Origin: Multivorans sp965116445
Lineage (GTDB): Bacteria; Acidobacteriota; Thermoanaerobaculia; Multivoradales; Multivoraceae
Length of the DNA stretch: 64,000 bases
Direction of reading: 5' to 3'
NCBI GenBank assembly: GCA_965116445.1
Contig: OZ220688.1
Location: 930,001-994,000, forward strand
The notes below the pieces were generated by a model. The model was not told the DNA's origin and did not search any database. It saw nothing but the letters and a program-made list of their open reading frames with translations. Both the position numbers and the translations under genes were made by a program. Shown here in pieces: positions 50,007 to 58,991 of the stretch (position 1 is its first letter; the number at the start of each line of letters is the position of its first letter).

Positions 50007-50390
50007 TCAGTTCACGTCGTCGTTGCCTGGACCGTTGCCGTCGCCGGAGCCCTTGCCGTCGCCCTCGTCGGGCTCGATCGTGCACAGCAACGGCACCTCC
50101 GCCTGCTGGGCGAGGCTGCCGACCTCCGCTACCTTCGTCTCGGCCACGGAGAACGGATAGAGCCCGACCACGCCGACGCCGTTCTTGTGGACGTAGAGCA
50201 TCAGCCGCGAAGCGTCCGACTCGGTCAGGTGGAAGACGTGCTGCAGAACCATCACGACGAACTCGCGAGGAGTGAAGTCATCGTTGTGCAGGAGCACCTT
50301 GTACAGCCGCGGCCGGGCGAGGCGGGTCTTCGTCCTGGTCTTCGTCAGGACCTTGCTGTCGCCCTGCTGGTCGTCTTCGAAGTGCGGCAT
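50007..50390 (-). CDS. clpS: ATP-dependent Clp protease adaptor ClpS
   Basis: 127 residues. The core YKVLLHNDDFTPREFVVMVLQHVF and the N-degron pocket residues, through VGLYPFSVAETKV, match ClpS, which delivers N-end-rule substrates to ClpA. The C-terminus adds a Gly/Asp-rich tail not found in short homologues. It sits 32 bp upstream of clpA as usual. Start ATG 50390 has a perfect TATAAT 9 nt before it. Confidence 0.96.
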   Translation of the reverse strand: MPHFEDDQQGDSKVLTKTRTKTRLARPRLYKVLLHNDDFTPREFVVMVLQHVFHLTESDASRLMLYVHKNGVGVVGLYPFSVAETKVAEVGSLAQQAEVPLLCTIEPDEGDGKGSGDGNGPGNDDVN

Positions 50391-50399
50391 GACGCGCCG

Positions 50400-50405
50400 A
50401 TTATA
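50400..50405 (-). promoter_or_regulatory. Putative -10 box (TATAAT) for clpS-clpA
   Basis: A consensus TATAAT ends 9 nt before the clpS ATG, predicting a leader of at most a few bases. No clear -35 hexamer is seen. Confidence 0.5.
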
Positions 50406-50535
50406 GGGTCCGCGCGCGCTTGGCGCGGTTCAGGCCGGATCGGTGCTGCTGGACTCCGATGCCGGGGGCGCGGGCATCCTGCTCGCACTCCGAGCGAAGA
50501 TTCGAGCCAGTCCTGTGCAGGAAGGTGCGCGTCGC

Positions 50536-51657
50536 TCAACCGCCGCCGAACGAGAACCGCGCGTACGCCTGTTCGGCGGTGCTGAACCAGCGGAACGAGG
50601 AGTCGCGGAAGGCGTCCCAGGAGTCGAAGATTCTGCGGTAGGCGGGATCGGCGGCCGCGTTCTCGTTCATCAGTTCGAAGGCGGCGGTTCGCGCGGCTTC
50701 CAGGATCTCGTCGGAGAACGGGCGCAGCGAGACGCCGCCGTCGACGAGCCGCTGGAGCGCTTCCGGGTTGAGTGCGTCATAGCGGGCGATCATGTCGATG
50801 TTCGCCTCGGCGGCGGCGGACTGGAAGATCTCCTGGTACTCGGAGGGCAGGGAATCCCAGGCCGTCCGGTTGACATACGCGGAGAGGGTCGGGCCGGGCT
50901 CCCACCAGCCGGGGTAGTAGTAGTTCTTCGCGACGCGCTGGAAGCCGAGCTTCTCGTCGTCGTAGGGACCGACCCACTCGGCGGCGTCGACGACGCCGCG
51001 CTCAAGGGCGGGATAGATCTCGCCGCCCGGAATCGTCTGGACCGTAACGCCCAGCCGACTCAGGACCTCGGCGCCGAGGCCGGGAATGCGCATCTTCAGA
51101 CCGCGTAACTCGTCCAGCGTGCTGATCTCGCGCCGGAACCATCCACCCATCTGGCCGCCCGTGTTGCCGGCCGGGAAGTTCACGATGTTGAAGTCGGCGA
51201 ACACGTCGCGCATCAACTCCAGGCCGCCGCCGTGGTAGAGCCAGGCGTTCTGCTGGCGGGTGTTCAGGCCGAAGGGCATCGCCGTGTCGAAGGCGACGGC
51301 CGGGTTCTTGCCGGTGTAGTAGTAGCTCGCCGTGTGGCCGAGTTCGACCGTGCCCTGCTGGACCGCATCCAGCACTCCGAGCCCGGGCACGAGTTCACCG
51401 GCGGGATAGGCGCGGATCCGGAACCGGCCCTCGGACAGGCTCTCGACCCGCTCCGCGAGGACTTCCGCGCCGCCGAAGATCGTGTCGAGGCCGCGTGGGA
51501 AGCTGGAGGCCAGGCGCCAGTTCAGGCGTGGCCTGGTGACCACGGCGGGCGCGCCGTCCGGCCCGGGCGCCGGTCCTCCGCAGGCTGCGACGGCGCCCGC
51601 TCCGGCGGTGGCCAGGGCGGCTTTGCCCAGAAAGTCCCTGCGTCTCAGCTTGGTCAT
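50536..51657 (-). CDS. TRAP-type solute-binding lipoprotein (DctP family)
   Basis: 373 residues with a Tat signal (RRRDFLGKAALATAG) followed by a lipobox AVAAC. The DctP core includes LASSFPRGLDTIFGGAEVLAERV, LKMRIPGLGAEVLSRLG and DAAEWVGPYDD. These proteins capture organic acids for TRAP transporters. No DctQ or DctM membrane gene is in the window, so it is an orphan or acts with a distant permease. Confidence 0.92.
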   Translation of the reverse strand: MTKLRRRDFLGKAALATAGAGAVAACGGPAPGPDGAPAVVTRPRLNWRLASSFPRGLDTIFGGAEVLAERVESLSEGRFRIRAYPAGELVPGLGVLDAVQQGTVELGHTASYYYTGKNPAVAFDTAMPFGLNTRQQNAWLYHGGGLELMRDVFADFNIVNFPAGNTGGQMGGWFRREISTLDELRGLKMRIPGLGAEVLSRLGVTVQTIPGGEIYPALERGVVDAAEWVGPYDDEKLGFQRVAKNYYYPGWWEPGPTLSAYVNRTAWDSLPSEYQEIFQSAAAEANIDMIARYDALNPEALQRLVDGGVSLRPFSDEILEAARTAAFELMNENAAADPAYRRIFDSWDAFRDSSFRWFSTAEQAYARFSFGGG

Positions 51658-51761
51658 GCGTGCCGTCCTCGTCGGGTGGTGCGGTTGTGGGCGGTCAGTC
51701 TACTGTGCCTGGCTGGACCTGCGATTCCCCGCCGGGCGGGCCCGTCGGGGGATCTCGTCTC

Positions 51762-52703
51762 TCATTCGCTCAGCCACCGTTCGGCGTCGATCGCGGCCTG
51801 GCAACCGGTTCCGGCGGCGGTGACCGCCTGGCGGTAGATCGGATCCATCACGTCGCCGCAGGCGAACACGCCCTCGATGTCCGTCGCGGTGCCCGGATGG
51901 TGCACCTTGAGGTAGCCGACCTCGTCCATGGCCAGCTTGTCCCGGAACAACTCGGTGTTCGGGGTATGGCCGATGGCCATGAAGACGCCCTGGCAGGCGA
52001 AGTCCGATTCATCGCCCGCGCGGGGGTCGCGGAGGCGCACGCCTCGCACGCCCTCCGCCTGAGAACCGTAGATTTCCTCTACCGTGGCGTGGAACAGCCA
52101 GTCGATCTTCTCGTTGGCGGCGGCGCGGTCGCGCATGATCGCCGAGGCCCGCAGTTCGCCGCGACGGTGAACGATCGTCACCTTGCTGGCGAACTTGGTC
52201 AGGAATGTGGCCTCTTCCATCGCCGTGTCGCCGCCGCCCACCACGACGAGTTCCTTGTCGCGGAAAAAGAAGCCGTCGCAGGTGGCGCAGGCCGAGACGC
52301 CGTACCCCATGAGCTCCGCCTCCGAGGGAAGGCCCAGTTGGCGGGCCGAGGCGCCGGTGGCGATGATCAGGGCGTCGGCCGAGTACTCGCCACCGTCCGT
52401 CTCGATCCGGAACGGCCGCTCGTTCAGGTCCACGAAGGTGCCGGTCTCGAATCGGGTGTCGGCGCCGAAGCGCTGCGCCTGGGTCCGCATCTGGTCGATC
52501 AGTTCGGGTCCCATGATCCCCTCGGGAAATCCCGGGTAGTTCTCGACATCGGTGGTGATCGTCAACTGGCCGCCGGGCTGACTGCCCTCGAGGACCAGGG
52601 GTGCGAGGTCGGCCCGGGCGGCGTAGAGGGCCGCGGTGAGGCCGGCCGGCCCCGAGCCGAGGATCGTGAGGCGATGGTGGTTGCTGGGCGAGGCAGTCGT
52701 CAT
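51762..52703 (-). CDS. trxB: Thioredoxin-disulfide reductase
   Basis: 313 residues with FAD-binding ILGSGPAGLTAALYAARA, the redox pair CATC (ACATCDGFFF), NADPH-binding VVGGGDTAMEEATFL and terminal GVFACGDVMDPIYRQAVTAAGTG. All features and length are standard. It maintains reduced thioredoxin and complements the glutathione genes at 36-39 kb. A TACTCT box ends 9 nt before the ATG. Confidence 0.96.
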   Translation of the reverse strand: MTTASPSNHHRLTILGSGPAGLTAALYAARADLAPLVLEGSQPGGQLTITTDVENYPGFPEGIMGPELIDQMRTQAQRFGADTRFETGTFVDLNERPFRIETDGGEYSADALIIATGASARQLGLPSEAELMGYGVSACATCDGFFFRDKELVVVGGGDTAMEEATFLTKFASKVTIVHRRGELRASAIMRDRAAANEKIDWLFHATVEEIYGSQAEGVRGVRLRDPRAGDESDFACQGVFMAIGHTPNTELFRDKLAMDEVGYLKVHHPGTATDIEGVFACGDVMDPIYRQAVTAAGTGCQAAIDAERWLSE

Positions 52704-52712
52704 GGGCCGCGG

Positions 52713-52718
52713 AGAGTA
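52713..52718 (-). promoter_or_regulatory. Putative -10 box (TACTCT) for trxB
   Basis: TACTCT ends 9 nt before the trxB ATG, fitting the pattern of leaderless or near-leaderless starts in this window. Confidence 0.3.
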
Positions 52719-52769
52719 GCAGCGGGCGGCTGAACCGGGTGTGCCGTCTCTCGGGAGTCTTCCGTCGCG

Positions 52770-53612
52770 TCAGGGGCCGGGGCCGGTTGCCGCCTCGGCC
52801 TCGGTGCGACCGGGCCGGCCTCGTCGGCGCAGCCTTCTTCCCAGCCAGGCCGTCGGTCCCGAGAGTGCGTAGCTCGCGGCGCCCACGAGGAAGAAGAGAC
52901 CGATGTGGATCAGGGCGAGGACCGTGATCGCGGCGATGACCACGACGACGCGGAAGCCCCTGCGGCGCCGGAAGTCGATCTCCTTGAAGCTCAGGTAGCG
53001 GAACGTGGACACCGAGAGCAGACCGACAAGGACCAGGGCGCCCAGGACCGCGAGTTGGAGCACGAAGGAGTCGCCCCTGGTGTCGACGAAGAAGAGGATC
53101 GAGCCGATGGCGCCGGCTGCCGCCGGCGCGGGCAAGCCGATGAAGTACCTGGGATCGGTGGTGCGCCGGCTGACGTTGAAGCGGGCGAGCCTTGCCGCGC
53201 TGCAGAGCAGGTAGACGGCGGGGGCCGCGAAGCCGACCCGGCCGAGTTCGTCCAGGCCCCACAGGTAGCAGAGCAGGGCGGGTGCGAGGCCGAAGGAAAC
53301 CAGGTCGGCGAGCGAGTCGTACTCCCGTCCGAAAGGGCTGGCGGTACTGGTCAGGCGCGCGATCCGCCCGTCCAGCGTGTCGAGCACGGCGGCCGCGAAG
53401 ATCATCAGGACCGCGGCCCGAAACTGTCCTTCCAGCCCGGCCAGCAGAGCGTAGAAGCCGAGCAGCATGTTCGCCGTCGTGAACAGGCTGGGGATGAGGT
53501 AGGCCCCCGCCCGCAAGGGCCTGCGCGGTCGGGCCGACGACCCCGTATCGAACCTGGAGTCGGCCCCTGCTCGCGAAGGCCTGCCGCGTCTTCCGGGTCG
53601 CTTCCAGGTCAT
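52770..53612 (-). CDS. pssA: CDP-diacylglycerol-serine O-phosphatidyltransferase
   Basis: 280 residues with about seven membrane helices. The CDP-alcohol phosphatidyltransferase motif is complete: LDTLDGRIARLTSTASPFG, then YDSLADLVSFG. It makes phosphatidylserine, which the adjacent decarboxylase turns into phosphatidylethanolamine. The ATG overlaps the psd stop by 4 nt, so the two are translated together. An arginine-rich N-terminal tail precedes the first helix. Confidence 0.94.
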   Translation of the reverse strand: MTWKRPGRRGRPSRAGADSRFDTGSSARPRRPLRAGAYLIPSLFTTANMLLGFYALLAGLEGQFRAAVLMIFAAAVLDTLDGRIARLTSTASPFGREYDSLADLVSFGLAPALLCYLWGLDELGRVGFAAPAVYLLCSAARLARFNVSRRTTDPRYFIGLPAPAAAGAIGSILFFVDTRGDSFVLQLAVLGALVLVGLLSVSTFRYLSFKEIDFRRRRGFRVVVVIAAITVLALIHIGLFFLVGAASYALSGPTAWLGRRLRRRGRPGRTEAEAATGPGP

Positions 53613-54307
53613 TGGGCGCCTGAACGGGGAGTCGAGGGTCTGCTGACGGGGAAGTCGCCGGGCGGCGGCGTCGACGGATCGGTGGGCATGGCGATCGGCG
53701 TCTCCCCGGAAATGACGCGCTGTCCCTTTTCAACCAGCGGGTCGTAGGACATCGGTACGAACACATCGACCCTGGAACCGAACTTGATCAGGCCAAGAGG
53801 CTCGCCCTGGATCACCCGTTGACCTGCCTGCAGGCGGGAGACGACGCGACGCGCGACCAGGCCGGCAATCTGGCGCACCGCGATCAGGTCGCCCTGGGTG
53901 CGCCGGAGCAGGGTCAGGTGGTTCTCGTTCACGTCGCCCGCTTCCTTGCGGTACGCCGGCAGCTTCTTGCCCGGTGTCGCGATGCTGCCGATCACGACCC
54001 CCTCCACTGGCGTTTTCTGGGTATGCACGTTGAACACCGACAGGAAGATCGAGATGCGGCGCCACGCTCGGTCTCCGAGAGCGCTGTCCGTGATGATCTC
54101 GACCGCGGTGACCGTGCCCTCGGCGGGTGCGAGAACGACATCGGGGGGGCCGTCATAGCTCCGCGTTGGATCGCGGAAGAAGAGAAGCACCAGGAAACCG
54201 AGCACTGTCATCGCGACAGCAGCCGGAAGAACACCGACCAGCCAGAACACGCCGGCAACGGCAAGGAACGGCAGCACGAAGGGCCAAGCTTCCCGTGCGA
54301 ATCTCAT
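53609..54307 (-). CDS. psd: Phosphatidylserine decarboxylase proenzyme
   Basis: 232 residues of the short (archaeal/Rhizobium-like) type. Two N-terminal helices lead to LAPAEGTVTAVE, FLSVFNVHTQKTP and the autocleavage site FGSR, where the Gly-Ser bond breaks to give the pyruvoyl group. The C-terminal Pro-rich tail is variable. It is coupled to pssA, completing the pathway to phosphatidylethanolamine. Confidence 0.95.
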   Translation of the reverse strand: MRFAREAWPFVLPFLAVAGVFWLVGVLPAAVAMTVLGFLVLLFFRDPTRSYDGPPDVVLAPAEGTVTAVEIITDSALGDRAWRRISIFLSVFNVHTQKTPVEGVVIGSIATPGKKLPAYRKEAGDVNENHLTLLRRTQGDLIAVRQIAGLVARRVVSRLQAGQRVIQGEPLGLIKFGSRVDVFVPMSYDPLVEKGQRVISGETPIAMPTDPSTPPPGDFPVSRPSTPRSGAQ

Positions 54308-54376
54308 CCGTTCAGATCGGCCCCGGCGCGTCCGCCTCGCCGGGCGTGAAACGGCGGGGGATGGAGCCTTGCAGCG

Positions 54377-54604
54377 CTACCTGGCGGCTTGAAGAGCGTG
54401 TGACCGGAGGATCGACTCCATCCGGTCCTTGAGGGCGAGTTTGTGGAGCTTGATGCGCTTGGCCTCGGAGTGGTCGATCGGCGACAGGACGGAACGACCG
54501 ACCAGTTCTTCGAGTTGGCTCTCACAGGCCTGGTGCTCGTCGTAGAGCTTGCGGAACTCACCCTCCTGGGCCATAAGCTCTTCCTTGACTGCGTCATCGC
54601 TCAT
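54377..54604 (-). CDS. YdcH/DUF465 family small protein
   Basis: 75 residues, a helical hairpin with EFRKLYDEHQACESQLEEL and KRIKLHKLALKDRMESIL, the DUF465 signature. Its role is not known in general. It has its own start and is not overlapped by neighbours. Confidence 0.88.
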   Translation of the reverse strand: MSDDAVKEELMAQEGEFRKLYDEHQACESQLEELVGRSVLSPIDHSEAKRIKLHKLALKDRMESILRSHALQAAR

Positions 54605-54721
54605 TCGGTACGCGCCTCCCTTCGTGGTTTCTTCCTGCCGCTTCCTGCGGAAGCGCTTTGTCCCGGGGTCCGAAAAGTCTGTGCAGGAGAGTAGCAGCTT
54701 GAAGGCTTGGGCACGCTTCCG

Positions 54722-55423
54722 TCAGGTCGATCTTCGGGCGCGGCGCCGCCGCCGGTTCGGTCGCGGGCTGCCGGGCGGGCGGGTCGACGGGCTGGTGGCC
54801 GGCGAGCGCAAGTAGAGCGGCTCGGTCAGCGCTCGGCCATCCCAGCTCAGGGCGCCGTTCGCCATCAGGTGGAGCAGGGTCGGTGCGAGCTCGGACGCTT
54901 CGATCGCGCCGCCTGCCGGGCCGGGAAGCCGGAACACGCCGTGCCCGACCAGCGGCTGCCGGCCGCGGATGAGGTCGGCTTGATCTCTGATCTCAGGCGC
55001 ACCGACGACTTCGATCCTGCCGTTCTCCTGCCTTCGCATGGGCTGGGCGTACCAGCGCTCACGCAGGGCGTCGACAATGGCCACCACCTCGGACGCGCCG
55101 TTGTCTGTGCGCTCGAAGTAGTGGGCGGCCAGGATCTCGAACGTCGATGTGGCACCCGCTCTGACGCCGGATGCCTGGTGAAGTCCCAGCGCCGTCGCCA
55201 ATCCAACCCGCAGGCCGGTGAAGCTGCCCGGTCCGCGAGCGGCCCCGATGCCCGCGAGGTCCCGCAGTGTCATGCCGCCGCGGCCCAGTAGCTCGTCGAT
55301 CATCGCGATCAGCTCGCGCGACGAACGCCCCTGGGGCGCGGACAGGACCTCGAAGTTGCCCGGCTCGCCGACCGCCACGCTGACGACCGCCGAGCCGGTG
55401 TCGAGTGCGAGCAGCGGCGCCAT
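54722..55423 (-). CDS. tsaB: tRNA threonylcarbamoyladenosine complex subunit TsaB
   Basis: 233 residues of the ASKHA fold: LLALDTGSAVVSVAV, the dimer helix SRELIAMIDELLG and IGAARGPGSFTGLRVGLATALGL. TsaB dimerises with TsaD to make t6A37 in tRNA; TsaD and TsaE are elsewhere. The C-terminus is a basic Arg-rich tail. ATG 55423 is preferred over the TTG at 55432, because the -10-like box covers the latter. Confidence 0.95.
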   Translation of the reverse strand: MAPLLALDTGSAVVSVAVGEPGNFEVLSAPQGRSSRELIAMIDELLGRGGMTLRDLAGIGAARGPGSFTGLRVGLATALGLHQASGVRAGATSTFEILAAHYFERTDNGASEVVAIVDALRERWYAQPMRRQENGRIEVVGAPEIRDQADLIRGRQPLVGHGVFRLPGPAGGAIEASELAPTLLHLMANGALSWDGRALTEPLYLRSPATSPSTRPPGSPRPNRRRRRARRST

Positions 55424-55430
55424 GCCGGTC

Positions 55431-55436
55431 AATATA
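55431..55436 (-). promoter_or_regulatory. Putative -10 box (TATATT) for leaderless tsaB transcript
   Basis: TATATT ends 7 nt before the tsaB ATG. On the other strand the same AT-rich spot gives TATACT (55433-55438), which may serve mutS. Confidence 0.45.
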
Positions 55437-55536
55437 CTGGCGGGCGCCCGTGGTTAGATCGAGCACCGCCGAAGACGCGGAGGATTCGCGGGCGTCGGCC
55501 GCCGGATCGCGGGCGCCGACGCGGAAGCTCTCTGCG

Positions 55537-58203
55537 ATGACGCCGATGCTCCGGCATTACCTGACGGTGAAGGCGGAGCATCCCGACGCCATCCTCCTCT
55601 ATCGGATGGGCGACTTCTTCGAGATGTTCTTCGAGGACGCGGTGACCGCGGCGCCGGTGCTCGACGTGGCCCTGACCGCGCGTCAGAAGGGGACGGCCAG
55701 CGAGGCGCCGATGTGCGGCGTCCCCCATCATGCGGCCGACACCTACATCGGGCGATTGCTGGACGCCGGCTTCAAGGTCGCGGTCTGCGATCAGGTGGAG
55801 GATCCGGCGCAGGCGCGTGGTCTCGTCCGCCGCGAGGTGACGCGGATCGTGACGCCGGGCACGATCAACGACCTCGAGATGCTGGACCAGGCCCGCCCCA
55901 ACTACCTGGCCGGAATCCGGTTCGACGCGGAGTCCGGGGCGGGCGCCTTCCTCGACGTCTCGACCGGCGAGTTCTTCGTGCGACGTTGGCCGGACGCGGC
56001 GGAGGCGGTCGAGGACCTGGAACGGCTGGCGCCGCGGGAAGTCCTCACCTGCGCCGCCGATTTTGAGGGCGGTGGGGGCGACCCGGACGGCCATCTGGCG
56101 GCGTGGATCGCGCGCGCCGGCACACCGCACACGGAAGTCGACGAGGCCGGCGCTCCCCGGCCCACGTCCGCCGAGCGTGCGCTGCGGCAACAGTTCGGCG
56201 TTCAGAATCTGCGGGGCTTCGGTCTGGCGGAGGGCGAGGCTGCGGTGACCGCGGCGGCCCTGGTCCTGGACTATGCCCGCCGCGCCGCCCGGTCCGACGT
56301 CAACCACGTTGCCGCCCTCGAGGTCCAGCACGACGATCGGTGTGTCGTCCTGGACGAGACGACGCTGCGCAACCTGGAGGTCTTCCGCCACCTCCGGCAC
56401 CAGGCCCGGACCCTGGTCGAGGTGCTCGACCTGACCCTTACTGGGCCGGGGGCGCGCATGCTGCGGCGCTGGCTGGGCCGGCCGCTGCGGGATCTGGCCG
56501 CGCTTGGCGACCGTCATGACGCAGTGGCCGCCCTGCTTTCGAGCATCGCCCTGAGGGAGGCGCTTCGGTCGCGCTTGAAACGGATTGCCGATCTGGAGCG
56601 TCTGACGTCGCGGGCGGTCCTGGGGCGGATCACGCCGCGTGAGGCGGGCGCGCTTAGGGACACCCTGCGCGAGGCGCCGTCCGTGCTTGAGTCCCTCAAG
56701 GGGCTTCAGGCGGACCGGCTGGCACGTCTGCAGGCGGTCAATCCGCAGGCCGAACTCCGCGCGAGGCTGGACGCGGTGCTGGCGGAGACGCCCGGGTCCC
56801 TGACGGAGGGAGGCGTGATCGCGGCTGGCGTCGACCACGAGCTGGACCGGCTCCGGTCGCTGGCGCGAGACGGCAAGGGTCACATTGCGGTGCTCGAAGC
56901 CGGGGAGCGCGAGGCGACCGGCATCGCGACGCTCAAGGTCGGCTACAACCGGGTCTTCGGCTACTACTTCGAGGTCCGCAAGACCCAGCAGGATCGCGTT
57001 CCCGACCACTACGTCCGCCGGCAGACGCTGACCAACGCCGAGCGCTACGTAACGGATGAACTGAAGACGCTGGAGGAACAGATTCTCGGCGCGGAGAGCG
57101 GGCAACTGGCGCTGGAACAGGAGTTGTTCGAGAACTTGCGCAGGGAGGCTGCAGGCCAGGCGCCGGGGCTCCTGGAACTGGCCGCCGCGCTCGCCGAAGT
57201 CGACTGCCTGGTGGCTCTGGCGGAGGCTGCCGGCCGCTACGCCTATGTGCGGCCGCGGATGCTGCCGGCCGGTGGCCGGATCGACATTCGCGAAGGCCGC
57301 CATCCGGTGGTCGAACGGTCCGCGGCGGCGGTGCGCGGCGCCTCGGGTTTCGTTCCGAACGATGCCGTACTCGACCGCGAAAAGGAGCAGATCGTGCTTC
57401 TCACGGGTCCCAACATGGGCGGCAAGTCGACCTACCTGAGGCAGGTGGCGCTGATCGTGCTGATGGCCCATGCCGGCAGTTTCGTGCCCGCCGAGAGCGC
57501 TGAGATCGGTCTGGTCGACCGCATCTTCACCCGCGTCGGCGCGAGCGACGATCTGGCGCGCGGGGAGTCCACGTTCATGGTGGAAATGGTCGAAACCGCG
57601 AACATCCTGCGCCACGCGACCCGAGACAGCCTGGTCGTGCTCGACGAGGTAGGGCGCGGCACCTCGACCTACGACGGGCTGTCGCTGGCCTGGGCGATCG
57701 TCGAACGCCTCCACGAGCACAACGGGTGTCTGGCGCTCTTTGCCACCCACTACCACGAGTTGACCGGTCTGCCGGCCACGCTTGTTCGGGTTGCGAATCG
57801 TCGGATGGCGGTCAAGGAATGGCAGGACCAGATCCTGTTCCTTCACCGGGTCGCGGCCGGTCGCGCGGACAAGTCCTACGGACTGCACGTCGCCCGCCTG
57901 GCCGGAGTCCCCACGGAGGTGGTCGAGCGAGCGGCGGCCGTACTGGCCAACATCGAATCCCAGCAGTTCAGCTTCTCCGGCAAGCCGCGGGTCGCGCTTG
58001 GCGCTGCCGGTGCGCCGCTTGACGAGCCTCCCGACCAGCTCGCGCTATGGGACGGCCAGGACGAGGCGGTGGTCGAGGCGCTGCGGGCGGTCGACGTGAA
58101 CAAGTTGACGCCGGTGGCCGCGCTGAACCTTCTGCAGACCCTTCAGGATCGGCTCAGGTCCGGCGCGAAGCCGCCGGAGACTTCAGGGTCCGGCGGCGGG
58201 TAG
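55537..58203 (+). CDS. mutS: DNA mismatch repair protein MutS
   Basis: 888 residues from the ATG at 55537 (MTPMLRHYLTVK), matching other MutS starts; a GTG at 55450 would add a 29-residue tail. The mismatch-binding Phe-X-Glu is in RMGDFFEMFFED. The ATPase has GPNMGGKST (624-632), FMVEMVETANIL and DEVGRGTSTYDG. Connector, lever and clamp domains lie between. Length is normal. A MutL gene is not in the window. Confidence 0.97.
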   Translation: MTPMLRHYLTVKAEHPDAILLYRMGDFFEMFFEDAVTAAPVLDVALTARQKGTASEAPMCGVPHHAADTYIGRLLDAGFKVAVCDQVEDPAQARGLVRREVTRIVTPGTINDLEMLDQARPNYLAGIRFDAESGAGAFLDVSTGEFFVRRWPDAAEAVEDLERLAPREVLTCAADFEGGGGDPDGHLAAWIARAGTPHTEVDEAGAPRPTSAERALRQQFGVQNLRGFGLAEGEAAVTAAALVLDYARRAARSDVNHVAALEVQHDDRCVVLDETTLRNLEVFRHLRHQARTLVEVLDLTLTGPGARMLRRWLGRPLRDLAALGDRHDAVAALLSSIALREALRSRLKRIADLERLTSRAVLGRITPREAGALRDTLREAPSVLESLKGLQADRLARLQAVNPQAELRARLDAVLAETPGSLTEGGVIAAGVDHELDRLRSLARDGKGHIAVLEAGEREATGIATLKVGYNRVFGYYFEVRKTQQDRVPDHYVRRQTLTNAERYVTDELKTLEEQILGAESGQLALEQELFENLRREAAGQAPGLLELAAALAEVDCLVALAEAAGRYAYVRPRMLPAGGRIDIREGRHPVVERSAAAVRGASGFVPNDAVLDREKEQIVLLTGPNMGGKSTYLRQVALIVLMAHAGSFVPAESAEIGLVDRIFTRVGASDDLARGESTFMVEMVETANILRHATRDSLVVLDEVGRGTSTYDGLSLAWAIVERLHEHNGCLALFATHYHELTGLPATLVRVANRRMAVKEWQDQILFLHRVAAGRADKSYGLHVARLAGVPTEVVERAAAVLANIESQQFSFSGKPRVALGAAGAPLDEPPDQLALWDGQDEAVVEALRAVDVNKLTPVAALNLLQTLQDRLRSGAKPPETSGSGGG

Positions 58204-58249
58204 ACGGGCTCGACGTCGCGAACTTGCCGCTTCGCTGGATTACCGGCCG

Positions 58250-58316
58250 GAACCCGGGTGACGCATTCCGCGCCACCCGCGAACCAGTCCGTGCGCCCGT
58301 TAGCGGGCGCACGGAT
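58250..58316. repeat. Palindromic repeat family A, copy 2 (perfect hairpin)
   Basis: Holds a perfect 12-bp stem with TTAG loop (58288-58299 with 58304-58315). It lies between the convergent ends of mutS and ssb and could end both transcripts. Best-preserved copy of the family. Confidence 0.85.
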
Positions 58317-58320
58317 GGCA

Positions 58321-58336
58321 GGCCGGCGCACCCAGT
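58321..58336 (+). repeat. Half copy of mini-hairpin family C
   Basis: Right arm GGCCGGC and the GCACCCAGT tail only, directly after the family A hairpin. Confidence 0.6.
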
Positions 58337-58340
58337 CAGT

Positions 58341-58793
58341 TCAGAAGGGGATGTCGTCGTCGGCGCCGGCGGGGTCGAAGCCGGGGTCCTGGGGCGCGGA
58401 CGGGGCGGGCGCGCTCTGGCTTCTCCCATAGCCGGGCTGACCGTCCTGCTGTCCGCCGCTGTCGCCCCGGCCGCCGAGCATCTGGAAGTTGCGGCAGACG
58501 ATCTCAGTCGCGTAGCGCTTCTGTCCGGTCTGCTTGTCCTCCCACGAACGGGTTTGCAGACGACCTTCGACCGAGATCAACTTGCCTCTGTTCAGGTACT
58601 GGCCGGCGACTTCCGCCTGGCGGCCCCAGCAGACGATCGTGTGCCATTCCGTCTGTTCCTGGCGGTTGCCGTCGCGGTCGGTCCAGCGCCGGCTCGTGGC
58701 GAGCCTCAGGTTGGCGACGGTCTGACCGGATTGGGTCGTGCGGAGTTCCGGGTCGCGGCCGAGGTGGCCGATCAGGATCACTTGGTTCAACAT
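58341..58793 (-). CDS. ssb: Single-stranded DNA-binding protein
   Basis: 150 residues. The OB fold begins NQVILIGHLGRDPELRTT and includes WHTIVCWGRQAEVAGQYL and GRLQTRSWEDKQTGQKRYATEI. A Gly/Gln/Pro-rich linker ends in the acidic tip DDDIPF that recruits repair and replication proteins. Complete and typical in length. AAAGGA lies some 13 nt before the ATG. Confidence 0.97.
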   Translation of the reverse strand: MLNQVILIGHLGRDPELRTTQSGQTVANLRLATSRRWTDRDGNRQEQTEWHTIVCWGRQAEVAGQYLNRGKLISVEGRLQTRSWEDKQTGQKRYATEIVCRNFQMLGGRGDSGGQQDGQPGYGRSQSAPAPSAPQDPGFDPAGADDDIPF

Positions 58794-58979
58794 GGCGGGA
58801 GATCGTCCTTTCTGGTGGTTCGGGAGGGAGGGGCGGTTGGTGTTCGGCAGGCGAGTGTCCCCGGCACGACCGGCATCGTGTCTCTCGCTTTGTTGTACGG
58901 AACCCGGGTCCGGAGCGTCGCCCGGCCCGTCGCCTGATCGTAACCGCTGGACCAGCAGGCCGGGGAGCGGCTTCGGCGG

Positions 58980-58985
58980 TATCGT
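58980..58985 (+). promoter_or_regulatory. Putative -10 box (TATCGT) for leaderless dtd transcript
   Basis: TATCGT ends 6 nt before the GTG start of dtd at 58992; no ribosome-binding sequence is present. Confidence 0.35.
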
Positions 58986-58991
58986 TCCGGC

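Noticed and set aside
58288..58315. Rho-independent terminator between mutS and ssb
   Set aside because: The 12-bp hairpin is strong but has no T-run on either side, and its sequence belongs to a dispersed repeat family; it is listed as a repeat.
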